Notes: a model not told the origin generated them from the letters alone. A stretch of DNA of 58,691 bases from Novosphingobium aerophilum (GCF_014230305.1 NZ_JACLAU010000021.1:1-58691), one strand, 5' to 3'. Shown: positions 36,897-45,501, counted from the first letter of the stretch. Program-made: numbers and translations.

Positions 36897-38330
36897 TTAC
36901 CGGAACGGCGGTTCGTTAAACGCCCGCAGCTTGCGCGAATGGAGCCGCGCCCCCTCGGCCTTGAGCAGGGCGCAGGCGGTGGTGCCGATCTTGAGGTGGG
37001 CGCCGATCGCCTCCTCGTAGAAGCGGTTGGCCTGGCCGGGCAGCTTGATCTCGCCATGGAGCGGCTTGTCCGAGACGCACAGCAGCGTGCCGTAGGGGAC
37101 GCGGAAGCGATAGCCCTGGGCGGCGATGGTGGCGCTTTCCATGTCGATCCCCACCGCGCGCGAGAGCGAGAGGCGGCGGGCCGACTGGGTATAGCGCAGT
37201 TCCCAGTTGCGATCGTCGGTCGTCACCACGGTGCCGGTGCGCATGCGCTTCTTGAGGTTCGCGCCGGTGTCACCACTGACCATCTCGGCGGCATGGGCGA
37301 GGGCGACCTGGACCTCGGCGATCGCCGGCACCGGGATCTCGGGCGGGAGCACGTCGTCGAGGACATGATCGTCACGCAGGTAGGCGTGGGCCAGCACGTA
37401 GTCGCCGATCTTCTGCGTATCGCGCAGGCCGCCGCAATGGCCGATCATCAGCCAGGCCTCGGGCCGCAGCACGGCGAGGTGATCGCAGATTGTCTTGGCG
37501 TTGGACGGGCCCACCCCGATGTTGACCAGGGTGATCCCGCCGCGATCCGGGGCGATCAGGTGATAGGCCGGCATCTGGTGACGGCGCCAGGCGGTGTCCG
37601 ACATCCGTTCGCGGGCATTGTCGGTCGGGGCATCCAGATAGAGCCCACCGGCACCGGCCAGCGCGACATAGTCGCCCTGGCCCAGTTGCTGACCCGCCCA
37701 GTCGACGAACTCATCGACATAGCGGTGATAGTTGGTGAACAGGATGTAGCGCTGGAAGTGCTCCGGGCTGGTTCCGGTGTAGTGCGCCAGCCGGGCCAGG
37801 CTGAAATCGGTGCGCAGCCCGTCGAACAGGGCCAGCGGCATCGGCGCGTCGGGCATCGACACGTCGATACCATCAGCCAGCTCGTCGCCGATCATGGCCA
37901 GCTCGGTGGTCGGGAAGAACCGCGCCAGCTCGACCGGGGACACCCCGCCGAGCCCGGAGCTGGCGTCGATCACGTAGGGGAAGGGGATCTCCTGGGTCGA
38001 GCGGACGACCTCGAGCTCCACCTCGTAATCGGCGTTTAGCAGTTCGAGCTGCTCCGTCAGGTAATCGGCGAAGATCGCCGGACGGGTGACGGTGCAGCCA
38101 TAGGTGCCGCTGGCGCTCAGCCGCCCGAAGGCGCGGGCCAGGTCGGGGCGGGTCTCCTGCCCGGTGTAATGGACGCGCAGCTCGGGGTAGCACCAGGCGT
38201 GGGTGGTGCGACGCTCGGGCGGGGGGAGGGTGCCCTGCTCGACAAAAGCGGCGATATCGGCGCGGAGCGTGGCAACGGCCTCGTCATGGAGCCGGACGAG
38301 TTCGGCGATGATCGTATCTGGGTTTTGCAT
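36897..38330 (-). CDS. amn: AMP nucleosidase
   Basis: Amn splits AMP to adenine and ribose-5-phosphate, controlling the adenylate pool. The 477-residue protein has the N-terminal AMP-binding domain (WCYPELRVHYTG) and a C-terminal nucleoside phosphorylase domain with VNIGVGPSNAKTICDHLAVL and the GIDMESATIAAQGY loop with the phosphorylase Glu. The ATG at 38330 is preferred to one 48 bases upstream. It is convergent with the receptor gene. Confidence 0.95.
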   Translation of the reverse strand: MQNPDTIIAELVRLHDEAVATLRADIAAFVEQGTLPPPERRTTHAWCYPELRVHYTGQETRPDLARAFGRLSASGTYGCTVTRPAIFADYLTEQLELLNADYEVELEVVRSTQEIPFPYVIDASSGLGGVSPVELARFFPTTELAMIGDELADGIDVSMPDAPMPLALFDGLRTDFSLARLAHYTGTSPEHFQRYILFTNYHRYVDEFVDWAGQQLGQGDYVALAGAGGLYLDAPTDNARERMSDTAWRRHQMPAYHLIAPDRGGITLVNIGVGPSNAKTICDHLAVLRPEAWLMIGHCGGLRDTQKIGDYVLAHAYLRDDHVLDDVLPPEIPVPAIAEVQVALAHAAEMVSGDTGANLKKRMRTGTVVTTDDRNWELRYTQSARRLSLSRAVGIDMESATIAAQGYRFRVPYGTLLCVSDKPLHGEIKLPGQANRFYEEAIGAHLKIGTTACALLKAEGARLHSRKLRAFNEPPFR

Positions 38331-38560
38331 GGCCACAGGTAACGCAGGTTTTGTGACAAGGCAAATGCAGCACGGCACCGCATGTGCCGACCAGGCCGCG
38401 CGACAGGCGCGCCGGGCCGATATCGTTGGTCACAGCCGCCGGCAACTGATAGGCTTTCGGCTACCCCGCTTCGCGACTCCTGCTCCTTGCCGCTGAAGCA
38501 TAACTCTTTTTTGAGTTTGGCAAGGATCCGGCAGCCTCATGGCTTGAAGGAGTCCAGACC

Positions 38561-39580
38561 GTGACACTCTGCTCGCAGAACCCCTCCGCCAGCGCAGGTG
38601 GCTTGGGTTTGGCCATCGTCCTTGCGTCCAGCACGCCCTTGGTCCTGCTGGACGGTGCTTTCGTGGTCCGGGCGGCAAGCGGAACGTTCTGCCGGATGTT
38701 CGATCTCGAGCCCGCGGAGGTCACCGGAAAAGCGCTGCTGTCACTCGGTTCGGGGGAGTGGGACCTGGCCCGGCTCAAATCGTTGCTGGACGCGACCTTG
38801 TCGGGGAACGCGGCGATCGACGCCTATGAACTGGACATGGTCCACAATGGCCAGGTGCAGCATCTGATCCTGAATGCCCAACGGCTCGACATGGGTCAGG
38901 ACGATGGACTCAGCCTTTTGCTGGCCGTGAACAACGTCACCGACGCGCGCCGGATGGAAGAACAGAAAGACACCCTGGTTCGCGAAAAGCAGATCCTGCT
39001 GCAGGAACTCCAGCACCGGGTTGCCAACAGTCTCCAGATCATCGCAAGTGTCCTGATGCTGGGAGCCCGCAACGTCAATTCGGCCGAGGCGCGGACTCAT
39101 CTCAACGATGCGCACCAGCGGGTCATGGCCATCGCCAAGATGCAGCGCCAGTTGACCACCTCGGGCGCGGAGGGTGTGCCGCTGGGCACTTACCTGAGGG
39201 ATCTGTGCGGCAGCATTGCGGCGTCGATGATCGCCCGGCCGGACCGGCTGACCATTACCACGTCGATCGATGACACCGTGGCGACGGCAGAGGAGTCGGT
39301 CAGTATCGGCTTGATCGTCACGGAGCTGGTGATCAATGCCCTGAAGCATGCCTTCGCCGATGATCACGACGAGGGAAAGATCGATGTCCGTTTCACCTCG
39401 ACCCCTGCCGGATGGACCCTGGCGGTAGAGGACAATGGCCGGGGAATGCCGGCCCATGCCGAGCCCGGTCTGGGCACGGGCATCATCGATGCCCTGGCCC
39501 GGCAACTGAAAGCCCGTGTCGAGGTCCATGCCGCCCACCCGGGCACGCGGGTGGTGTTGCAGCATGACAACGCCGCATAG
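38561..39580 (+). CDS. PAS-HisKA_2 sensor histidine kinase
   Basis: A 339-residue soluble kinase. A PAS-like domain (about 25-130) precedes a HisKA_2 dimerisation helix with the phospho-accepting His152 in LQELQHRVANSLQIIAS, and an HATPase domain with the N-box ELVINALKHAF and DNGRGMP. No membrane segment is seen. The start is GTG at 38561 with GAAGGAG nine bases upstream. A single-domain response regulator follows 228 bases downstream. Such kinases often feed PhyR/EcfG stress signalling or light responses in alphaproteobacteria. Confidence 0.92.
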   Translation: MTLCSQNPSASAGGLGLAIVLASSTPLVLLDGAFVVRAASGTFCRMFDLEPAEVTGKALLSLGSGEWDLARLKSLLDATLSGNAAIDAYELDMVHNGQVQHLILNAQRLDMGQDDGLSLLLAVNNVTDARRMEEQKDTLVREKQILLQELQHRVANSLQIIASVLMLGARNVNSAEARTHLNDAHQRVMAIAKMQRQLTTSGAEGVPLGTYLRDLCGSIAASMIARPDRLTITTSIDDTVATAEESVSIGLIVTELVINALKHAFADDHDEGKIDVRFTSTPAGWTLAVEDNGRGMPAHAEPGLGTGIIDALARQLKARVEVHAAHPGTRVVLQHDNAA

Positions 39581-39808
39581 GGCCTGATCGCGTCGCCTGA
39601 CGGGCCACCCCCGAATACCCCTGCAGCGCGACCTGGGTCGCGACCATTCCACGGCAGGGCAAGTCCGGCGGTTTCGGGCCCGGGATGTTTCGCGGGGCTG
39701 CGGGAACATTGGGCCGCTGGCCCGTTGTTAGAGGTATCACCGAACCAGCCCTGAGCTTTCGATGACTGAGAGACCCTTGTGCTCCCGCTCGATGCCGGGA
39801 GCACGCCC

Positions 39809-40198
39809 ATGTTTCTCGCCCAGAACATCCTGATCGTCGAGGACGAGTACCTGATTGCCCTGGACCTGGCGCAAACCGTTGTTGAACAGGGTGGGCACGT
39901 GGTCGGGTCCTGCGCCACGGTGGGCGATGCCTTGGTCATGCTCGACCGTCACGGGATCGACGGCGCAATCCTGGACGGCACCTTGCCCGATGGCGAGGTA
40001 ACCCCGGTGGCACTGCGCCTGGCCGACCGGGGCATCCCCATGATCGTCTATTCCGGCACCGGCTTGCCCACGGGCCTTGCCGGCCGGCTTCCGAACCTGC
40101 CGGTGGTGTTCAAGCCGGCATCCTCGGCCACGGTCCTCGCCGGGCTCGCTCGCGAAATGGGTCTAGCGCAGCCGGGTCGTGTCGATCCGCTGAAATGA
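39809..40198 (+). CDS. Single-domain response regulator
   Basis: A 129-residue receiver domain without an output domain. It has the acidic pair Glu11-Asp12 (IVEDEY), the phosphorylation site Asp56 in GAILDGTLPDGE, the Ser/Thr switch in IVYSGTG and the conserved Lys102 in VFKPAS. It is probably phosphorylated by the HisKA_2 kinase encoded upstream, acting as a phosphate sink or relay (inference). ATG at 39809 is chosen; GTG at 39779 would add ten residues. Its last 36 bases overlap the convergent small gene at 40163. Confidence 0.9.
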   Translation: MFLAQNILIVEDEYLIALDLAQTVVEQGGHVVGSCATVGDALVMLDRHGIDGAILDGTLPDGEVTPVALRLADRGIPMIVYSGTGLPTGLAGRLPNLPVVFKPASSATVLAGLAREMGLAQPGRVDPLK

Positions 40199-40465
40199 TG
40201 ACCGGCGCACGCGGCCGGCAATGATCGCCTGCTTGAACAGGTCGCGGGCCAGATCGGCGCCCTCGATGGTGACGCAGACAAGATGAGTCCCACCCGCTGG
40301 CAGCGTCTCGAGCGCGCTGATGGTGATGCCCTTGCGACGGCAGCCGTCGATCACGGCCTGCTCGGGCAGGTCCAGGTTCATCGCGCGCGTCAGTCGGGCT
40401 TCCATCGGCTCGGTCCAGGGTCTCGAGGGGGTGCGGGTGGCGGCGGCCTTGTGGGGGGCGGTCAC
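40163..40465 (-). CDS. Uncharacterised small protein, third gene of a coupled trio
   Basis: A 100-residue basic protein (VTAPHKAAATRTPSRPWTEP at the start) with no domain I recognise. The middle, ISALETLPAGGTHLVCVTIEG, looks like alternating beta and loop, so it may be a small folded domain. Its GTG at 40465 overlaps the stop of the previous gene (GTGA), which supports it as real. Its stop (TAG, 40163-40165) runs 36 bases into the end of the response regulator gene. Confidence 0.6.
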   Translation of the reverse strand: MTAPHKAAATRTPSRPWTEPMEARLTRAMNLDLPEQAVIDGCRRKGITISALETLPAGGTHLVCVTIEGADLARDLFKQAIIAGRVRRSSFQRIDTTRLR

Positions 40466-40743
40466 GCGGGCGATCCGGACGGAAAGTGCATCATGGCATC
40501 CCGCCTCAGCTTGCGGGACACCTCGATCAGCCCCAGGGCCGATCCTCCGGCGCGCTGTCGCGGCAGCGAGGCCAGTCCGGGGTGCAGGGTATCGAGGTAG
40601 AGGTTGGCGGCCCGGCGCCCGCCCAGCAACAGGAACGCCAGGCTGAACGCTGCGGCACGACGATGGCCCTCACGGCATGCGGTGTGATCGAAGCCGACCA
40701 GCGCCACCCTGCCGGCGCGGGTGGTCCATGTGGCGCGGTTCAC
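40462..40743 (-). CDS. Uncharacterised small protein, second gene of a coupled trio
   Basis: A 93-residue protein from GTG at 40743: NRATWTTRAGRVALVGFDHT at the start and EVSRKLRRDAMMHFPSGSPA at the end. It includes a moderately hydrophobic stretch around residues 31-44 (AAAFSLAFLLLGGRR). No domain recognised. The GTG overlaps the stop of the first gene (GTGA), and its stop overlaps the third gene's GTG. This double coupling is my main evidence that it is coding. Confidence 0.55.
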   Translation of the reverse strand: MNRATWTTRAGRVALVGFDHTACREGHRRAAAFSLAFLLLGGRRAANLYLDTLHPGLASLPRQRAGGSALGLIEVSRKLRRDAMMHFPSGSPA

Positions 40744-40928
40744 GATGCCGCGCCGATCGGTGTGCACCAGGCCGGGCGGGACGAGACGCCCATCAGGGCT
40801 TGAAAGCGGTCAATCCGCGTCTGGTAATGCCGGACAAGGCCGAAGGCCCCCGGGTTGAGCACGCCCGCGGCGTCGCGCGATCGCATCATCGCACGCTGGT
40901 GCTGATAAAGGAGATGATTGAGGTCCAT
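40740..40928 (-). CDS. Small MDLN-type hypothetical protein, first gene of a coupled trio
   Basis: A 62-residue protein beginning MDLNHLLYQHQRAMMRSRDA. I recall similar MDLN...YQHQ...A-rich short proteins from sphingomonads and relatives, uncharacterised. The ATG at 40928 has a GGAG ribosome site about seven bases upstream. It probably heads the three-gene unit. No signal peptide or membrane span. Confidence 0.65.
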   Translation of the reverse strand: MDLNHLLYQHQRAMMRSRDAAGVLNPGAFGLVRHYQTRIDRFQALMGVSSRPAWCTPIGAAS

Positions 40929-41163
40929 CGGAATGCTCCAGCCATTGCGGGAGCGCGCTGTCTCTCAGCCACCCTTGTGCAGGACAAAAGGGGTGGTGAT
41001 GCCTATTTGGGTGTTTGCAGAGCGGTTTACAAGGGGCGGCCCGTTCCGCGCGCGGGGCGATGCCCCGCTCAGCCGCTCTGCCGAAGGGGCCGCACGGGCC
41101 GCAGGTCGCGCTCCGGACCCTTGCATCGCCCAACCGGCCGCGGGGATCGTCCCCGGCGGCTCC

Positions 41164-41396
41164 CGCCAAACGAAAGGCGATTGGGTCGATTGTAACCTAC
41201 AAGCCCGGAACCCCCACCCCCAGCCCCTCCCTCCGCTCATTCTGAGCTTGTCGAAGGACGGGGAGGGGAGCGAGACTGGCCCTGCCCCTCCCCAACAGGG
41301 AGGGGAGCGAGACTGGCCCTGCCGCAGGCGGGGCCAGTCGCAGCGGAGAGGGGGCTCGACCGTCGCGTTTGCAACCGACCCAATCGCCAAACGAAA
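41164..41396. mobile_element. Candidate MITE-like element beside the rplI terminator
   Basis: The ends 41176-41195 and 41369-41388 are inverted repeats, GGCGATTGGGTCGATTGTAA pairing at 18 of 20 bases. They are flanked by a 12-base direct repeat CGCCAAACGAAA at 41164-41175 and 41385-41396; the right copy overlaps the inverted-repeat end. Inside lie two 26-base direct repeats (41261-41286 and 41298-41323) and the common CTTCGACAAGCTCAGAA motif (minus strand, about 41238-41257). No coding frame is seen. The layout suggests a non-autonomous insertion that duplicated its target. Confidence 0.5.
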
Positions 41397-41423
41397 AAGC
41401 CCCCGTCCCGAAGGACGAGGGCT
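41394..41423 (-). terminator. Rho-independent terminator of rpsF-rpsR-rplI
   Basis: Read on the minus strand: stem AGCCCTCGTCC/GGACGGGGGCT with one wobble, loop TTCG, then TTTT. It lies 32 bases after the rplI stop. Confidence 0.88.
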
Positions 41424-41454
41424 CTTGTCGGGTTCCAGCGAACCGCCTGGCCGA

Positions 41455-42054
41455 TCAGGCCTCGGCTTCGCCTTCCGGCTGGTCGAGCAGGTCGGCCGGG
41501 ATTTCGCCCGGCTCGGCATTCGGATCGTAAGCTTCGGTGAAGCCTGCGGTCTCGGTCTCGAACATGGCGTCGATCACGTTGACGCCCTGGGCCTGCAGTT
41601 CGGCTTCGTCGGGCGAACGGGCGACGTTCACCTTGACGCCGACCGAGACTTCCGGGTGCAGCGCGACGCGGACGTCGAACACGCCGATGGTCTTGATCGG
41701 ACGCTCCAGCACGATCATCGCCTTGCTGACCTTGGCGCCATCGGCGTTCAGGGCATCGACGATGTCACGCACCGAGACCGAGCCATAAAGCTGGCCGGCG
41801 TTCGAAGCGGCGCGGATCAGGACGACCTGCTTGCCTTCCACGTTCTTCGAATGCGCTTCGGCATCCGTGCGGCGGGCGGCGTTGTCGGCCTCGATCTTGG
41901 CGCGGTTGGCTTCGAAGACCTTGCGGTTGGCTTCGTTGGCGCGCAGCGCCTTCTTGTTGGGCAGCAGGAAGTTGCGGGCGTAGCCATCCTTGACGTTGAC
42001 GACGTCGCCGATGGTGCCGAGCTTCTCGATGCGCTCGAGGAGGATGATTTCCAT
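41455..42054 (-). CDS. rplI: 50S ribosomal protein L9
   Basis: L9 binds 23S rRNA and has a long connecting helix. The 199-residue protein starts MEIILLERIEKLGTIGDVVN, with KDGYARNFLLPNKKALRAN as the family mark. It is about 50 residues longer than the E. coli form, the surplus being an acidic C-terminal tail (PGEIPADLLDQPEGEAEA), often seen in this order. Last gene of rpsF-rpsR-rplI. Confidence 0.97.
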   Translation of the reverse strand: MEIILLERIEKLGTIGDVVNVKDGYARNFLLPNKKALRANEANRKVFEANRAKIEADNAARRTDAEAHSKNVEGKQVVLIRAASNAGQLYGSVSVRDIVDALNADGAKVSKAMIVLERPIKTIGVFDVRVALHPEVSVGVKVNVARSPDEAELQAQGVNVIDAMFETETAGFTEAYDPNAEPGEIPADLLDQPEGEAEA

Positions 42055-42067
42055 GATCTCGCTCCCC

Positions 42068-42292
42068 TTACTTCACGAGGTAGGGCAGGAGGCCGAGGTG
42101 CCTGGCGCGCTTGATCGCCTGGCTCAGCTCACGCTGCTTCTTCGCCGAAACGGCGGTGATGCGGCTGGGGACGATCTTGCCCCGTTCGGACATGAAGCCC
42201 TGCAGCAGGCGGATGTCCTTGTAATCGATCTTCGGCGCGTTCTTGCCCGAGAAGGGGCACGACTTGCGGCGACGGAAAAACGGACGAGCCAT
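42068..42292 (-). CDS. rpsR: 30S ribosomal protein S18
   Basis: S18 pairs with S6 on the platform of the small subunit. The 74-residue protein has the typical [20 protein letters not shown] and [21 protein letters not shown] stretches. It lies three bases after the rpsF stop. Confidence 0.98.
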   Translation of the reverse strand: MARPFFRRRKSCPFSGKNAPKIDYKDIRLLQGFMSERGKIVPSRITAVSAKKQRELSQAIKRARHLGLLPYLVK

Positions 42293-42295
42293 GGA

Positions 42296-42658
42296 TCAAG
42301 CCTCCTCGCGTTCGCGGCGACGGCTGCGCTCGCGGTCGTTCTTGCGCATCTGGACGGACGGGCCGGCCTCGTGCTCGTCAACGCGGACCGACATGTAGCG
42401 GATCACGTCTTCGTTGATCTGGGTCTGGCGTTCCAGCTCGGCGATCACGCCGGCCGGGGCTTCGACGTTCAGCAGAACGAAGTGCGCCTTGCGGTTGCGC
42501 TTGATCTTGTAGGCCAGGCTCTTCAGGCCCCAGGTTTCGGTCTTGGTGACCTTGCCGCCATTGGATTCGACGATTTCCGTCGCGGTGGCGGCGAGCGCGT
42601 CGACTTGCGACTGGCTCAGGTCCTGGCGCGCCAGGAACACGTGCTCATAAAGCGGCAC
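42296..42658 (-). CDS. rpsF: 30S ribosomal protein S6
   Basis: S6 has the ferredoxin-like fold, seen as [20 protein letters not shown], then [20 protein letters not shown] and the [19 protein letters not shown] strand. The start is GTG at 42658 with AAGGA seven bases upstream. The C-terminus is charged and arginine-rich. First gene of the S6-S18-L9 unit. Confidence 0.97.
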   Translation of the reverse strand: MPLYEHVFLARQDLSQSQVDALAATATEIVESNGGKVTKTETWGLKSLAYKIKRNRKAHFVLLNVEAPAGVIAELERQTQINEDVIRYMSVRVDEHEAGPSVQMRKNDRERSRRREREEA

Positions 42659-42948
42659 GGCAGCTTCCTTATCTGTCTAACCGATCGCTGGCTGATCCGC
42701 GGGATTGCGGGGCCCCTCCGGCTTTCTTCGCTTCCGCCTGACCCTGCGATCGGACGGAAGCTGCGCCCCTTAGCGAAAAGCCCGGCAAATGCAAGCGCCG
42801 TCGGCAGCCTTGCACCGCCGGGAGCTGTGCATGGCAGGCGCAAGCCGCCATGGCGCATTTCGCGTTAACCGCTGTCCCGGTGATCTGCCGGTGGGAGCGG
42901 TTACACCCGATTAAGGGCGGCACTGTAAATTCGCCTTTAAGGTTTGAC

Positions 42949-43347
42949 ATGAACGCCAACTCGCATCTTGGGCCGGATCACCAGGCCGCCATCGGCCGCA
43001 GGCGCGAAGCCCGCCTGCGCGTGCGTCTGGAAGCCCAGTTGATCACGCTGGATGGCACGGTGCGCATGGTGATGGCCGACCTGTCGCGCAATGGCGCCCG
43101 GGTGAGCGGACATCTGCCGCGGCTGCGCCTGAAACAGCAGGCGATCATCCAGTGGACCCAGTTCGAGGCCTTCGGGATCGTCGCCTGGATCGACGGAAAC
43201 CAGTGCGGGTTGGAATTCGACGAGCCCTTGCCGCATCAGGTGCTGGTCAAGACCCGCGAAATCCACGACACGGCGCCCCTCCAGTCCGACCGCGAGCTGG
43301 CGCGCGGGGCAGCGCGGGCGTTCGTCCAGGGCAAGGTCCGGCTTTAG
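42949..43347 (+). CDS. PilZ-domain protein (single domain)
   Basis: A 132-residue protein with the c-di-GMP binding marks of PilZ: the basic RRREARLRVRLEAQL and the (D/N)xSxxG loop as VMADLSRNGARVSGH. It lacks any fused domain, so it would act as a free c-di-GMP receptor on an unknown partner. ATG at 42949; a longer frame upstream has no support. Confidence 0.85.
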   Translation: MNANSHLGPDHQAAIGRRREARLRVRLEAQLITLDGTVRMVMADLSRNGARVSGHLPRLRLKQQAIIQWTQFEAFGIVAWIDGNQCGLEFDEPLPHQVLVKTREIHDTAPLQSDRELARGAARAFVQGKVRL

Positions 43348-43387
43348 ACCGCGCGAGCGCCCTCGGCGGTTGGCGCAGCGGCCGGGT

Positions 43388-43565
43388 TGGGTGGGGAGCG
43401 GACGTTTTCAGATCCTCCCCCACCGGGGGAGGGGGACCATCCGCAGGATGGTGGAGGGGCACCCCGCCTTGGCCAGCTGCCGTGCCCCAATGAGAGTGCC
43501 CCTCCACCACCTTCGGTGGTCCCCCTCCCCGTACCGGGGAGGAAACAAAGGTCCGACTTCGGGCG
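43388..43565. repeat. Nested-hairpin palindromic repeat, copy C
   Basis: A near-identical inverted copy of B. Left arm: TCCTCCCCC-ACC-GGGGGAGG. Left side hairpin: ACCATCC-GC-AGGATGGT. Right side hairpin: ACCACC-TTC-GGTGGT. Right arm: CTCCCC-GTAC-CGGGGAGG. GGTGGAGGGGCA and TGCCCCTCCACC pair across the centre. It fills the gap between two convergent PilZ genes. Confidence 0.92.
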
Positions 43566-43658
43566 GAACCAGCCATTGAAATGTGTTCAGGCCGCCCAGG
43601 GCCGGTCACCGGCGATATTGGCTTGGCCGTGGCGCAACAGCGCCCGCGGGCGTGCCGA

Positions 43659-44033
43659 TCAGGCTGCGGCGGAAAAGCCGCCCGGCGGCGGATAGCCACC
43701 CGTGGCGAAGTTGCGGACCAGGCTGTCGAAGGCCTCCAGCGGCACGGCGCTGTCGAAGGCGAGGCCGGCGCTCGTCCCGGCAACCCAGGCGATCTCGGCA
43801 TCGATCGGCTGCACGTCCGGCAGCAGCAGGGTGAGCCAGTCTTCCTTGCGCAGGCCGGAAATGCCTTCGATCCGGGCGCCGAACCGGGTCAGGTCCTTGA
43901 CCAGCGTGGTGCCACGCTGCCCGCGCCACGAATAGCGCACGAGCATGTCGAAGGCGATGCGCTCGGCACGACGCGGCATGTAGGCGACCGGAGTCACCGG
44001 AGGAACCGCATCGGGGGCGTGATCGAGATACAT
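43659..44033 (-). CDS. PilZ-domain protein (divergent)
   Basis: A 124-residue protein with a basic PRRAERIAFDMLVRYSW and a degenerate loop VKDLTRFGARIEG, where Thr replaces the usual Ser of the (D/N)xSxxG motif. It may bind c-di-GMP weakly or not at all. It converges on the first PilZ gene across repeat C. Confidence 0.8.
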   Translation of the reverse strand: MYLDHAPDAVPPVTPVAYMPRRAERIAFDMLVRYSWRGQRGTTLVKDLTRFGARIEGISGLRKEDWLTLLLPDVQPIDAEIAWVAGTSAGLAFDSAVPLEAFDSLVRNFATGGYPPPGGFSAAA

Positions 44034-44091
44034 GGTCTTGTCTCCCGTGGCCCATTAACCACCCACGGTAAGACGGCAGGGGCGCGGGAAT

Positions 44092-45501
44092 TTAAAGGCG
44101 GGCGAGCAGGTCCCGCGCGAAAAGACTCAGCGTATCGTCGCGTGCCCCCATGATGACCACGCGATCGCCGGGCTGGGCAAGGGCGCGGATGTGCTCTCCG
44201 CATGCCTCGCGTGCAGGCCAATACGCGGCCTGTCCGCCCGCCGCATTAACCAGCTCCGCCAAGACTTCGCTACCCATCGAACGGTCCACGGTGCCGCCGA
44301 AGTAGACCGGATCGCAGATCACCACGCGGTCCTCGGGGCCAAGCCGGGTCGCCAGAACCTGCGCGAGTTCGTGCCCCATCTGCCGCAGCGGACCGTAGCC
44401 ATGGGGCTGGAAGAAGGCGATCACCCGGCCGGGGTGGGCCTTCAGCGTGGCCAGGGTCGCGGCGACCTTGTCCGGGTTGTGGCCGAAATCGTCGATCACG
44501 GTCACCCCCGAGGCGCTGGTCCCGACCACGTCGAAGCGGCGGGCGAGACCGGCGAACGACCCGAGCGCCTCCACCGCCGCCGCCACGGGCACGCCCGCGG
44601 CGCTGGTGGCGGCGATCGCGGCCAGGGCATTGGCCAGATTGTGGCGGCCGGGCACGCGCAGCGCCAGGGCGTGGCGCGTGCCGTCGCGCCGGTCGATCAG
44701 TTCGGCCGCCAGCGCTGTCGGCGCCTCGGTCAGCGACAGCACGCCCAGATCGGCGTCCGGGCTGGTGATGCCGAACGTCACGCAGGTCTGCGCCCGGCTG
44801 GCGAGAGCTGCCGTCTCCGGATCGTCCAGGTTCACCACGGCCACTCCGGCCCGGGCCCGGAAATCCCCGAAGAGCGCGCGCAGTTCGTCCAGGCTCTTGT
44901 GGTCCAGGCTGACATTGCCGAGCACGGCCACGCTCGGCCGGTAGAGCGCGATCGAGCCATCGCTCTCGTCGACCTCCGACACGAACAGCCCGCCGCTGCC
45001 GACCCGGGCCGAGGCGAACGGCGCATCGGGCGCGACGAAGTTCTTCATCACCGCCCCGTTCATGATCGTCGGGTCGCGCCCGGTCTGGGTCATGATCCAG
45101 CCGATCATTCCGGTGACAGTCGACTTGCCGCTGGTGCCGCCCACCGCGATCGAGGCCGGGGCGGCGTTGAACAGGCGGGCGAGCAGTTCCGCGCGTGACA
45201 TCCGTGCGCAACCCAGGGCGCGGGCGCGCACCACTTCGGGCACGCTGTCCTCCACCGCGGCCGAGGCGACGAGGGTCTGGGCGGCCGAGACGATCCCGCT
45301 GCCGTCCTGCGGAAACAGGGTGAAGCCCAGGCGTTCCAGCCAGGTGAACTTTTCGGGCGTGCGGCCCTGGTCGCGGCTGCGGTCCGATCCGGCCACTTCG
45401 GCGCCCAGCCCGCGCAGGATCAGCGCCAGCGGCAGCATCCCCGATCCACCGATGCCGCAGAAGAACCAGGGGTGGGCGGTCAGATCGTCGGCCGTGCTCA
45501 T
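44092..45501 (-). CDS. Mur ligase of the Mpl/MurC type
   Basis: A 469-residue ATP-dependent ligase with the MurC-type N-terminus CGIGGSGMLPLALILRG, the P-loop GGTSGKSTVTG, and the C-terminal VIDDFGHNPDKVAATL. No other mur gene surrounds it, and it lies divergent from an LD-carboxypeptidase, so I favour Mpl, the recycling enzyme that links the released tripeptide to UDP-MurNAc. MurC itself is not excluded. The ATG at 45501 fits the family; the longer frame is Arg/Pro shadow. Confidence 0.82.
   Translation of the reverse strand: MSTADDLTAHPWFFCGIGGSGMLPLALILRGLGAEVAGSDRSRDQGRTPEKFTWLERLGFTLFPQDGSGIVSAAQTLVASAAVEDSVPEVVRARALGCARMSRAELLARLFNAAPASIAVGGTSGKSTVTGMIGWIMTQTGRDPTIMNGAVMKNFVAPDAPFASARVGSGGLFVSEVDESDGSIALYRPSVAVLGNVSLDHKSLDELRALFGDFRARAGVAVVNLDDPETAALASRAQTCVTFGITSPDADLGVLSLTEAPTALAAELIDRRDGTRHALALRVPGRHNLANALAAIAATSAAGVPVAAAVEALGSFAGLARRFDVVGTSASGVTVIDDFGHNPDKVAATLATLKAHPGRVIAFFQPHGYGPLRQMGHELAQVLATRLGPEDRVVICDPVYFGGTVDRSMGSEVLAELVNAAGGQAAYWPAREACGEHIRALAQPGDRVVIMGARDDTLSLFARDLLARL

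Noticed and set aside
39703..39726. GGAAC and CGTT boxes upstream of the response regulator, resembling an EcfG stress promoter
   Set aside because: The spacing is 15 bases rather than the usual 16-17; it is too weak to call without expression data.
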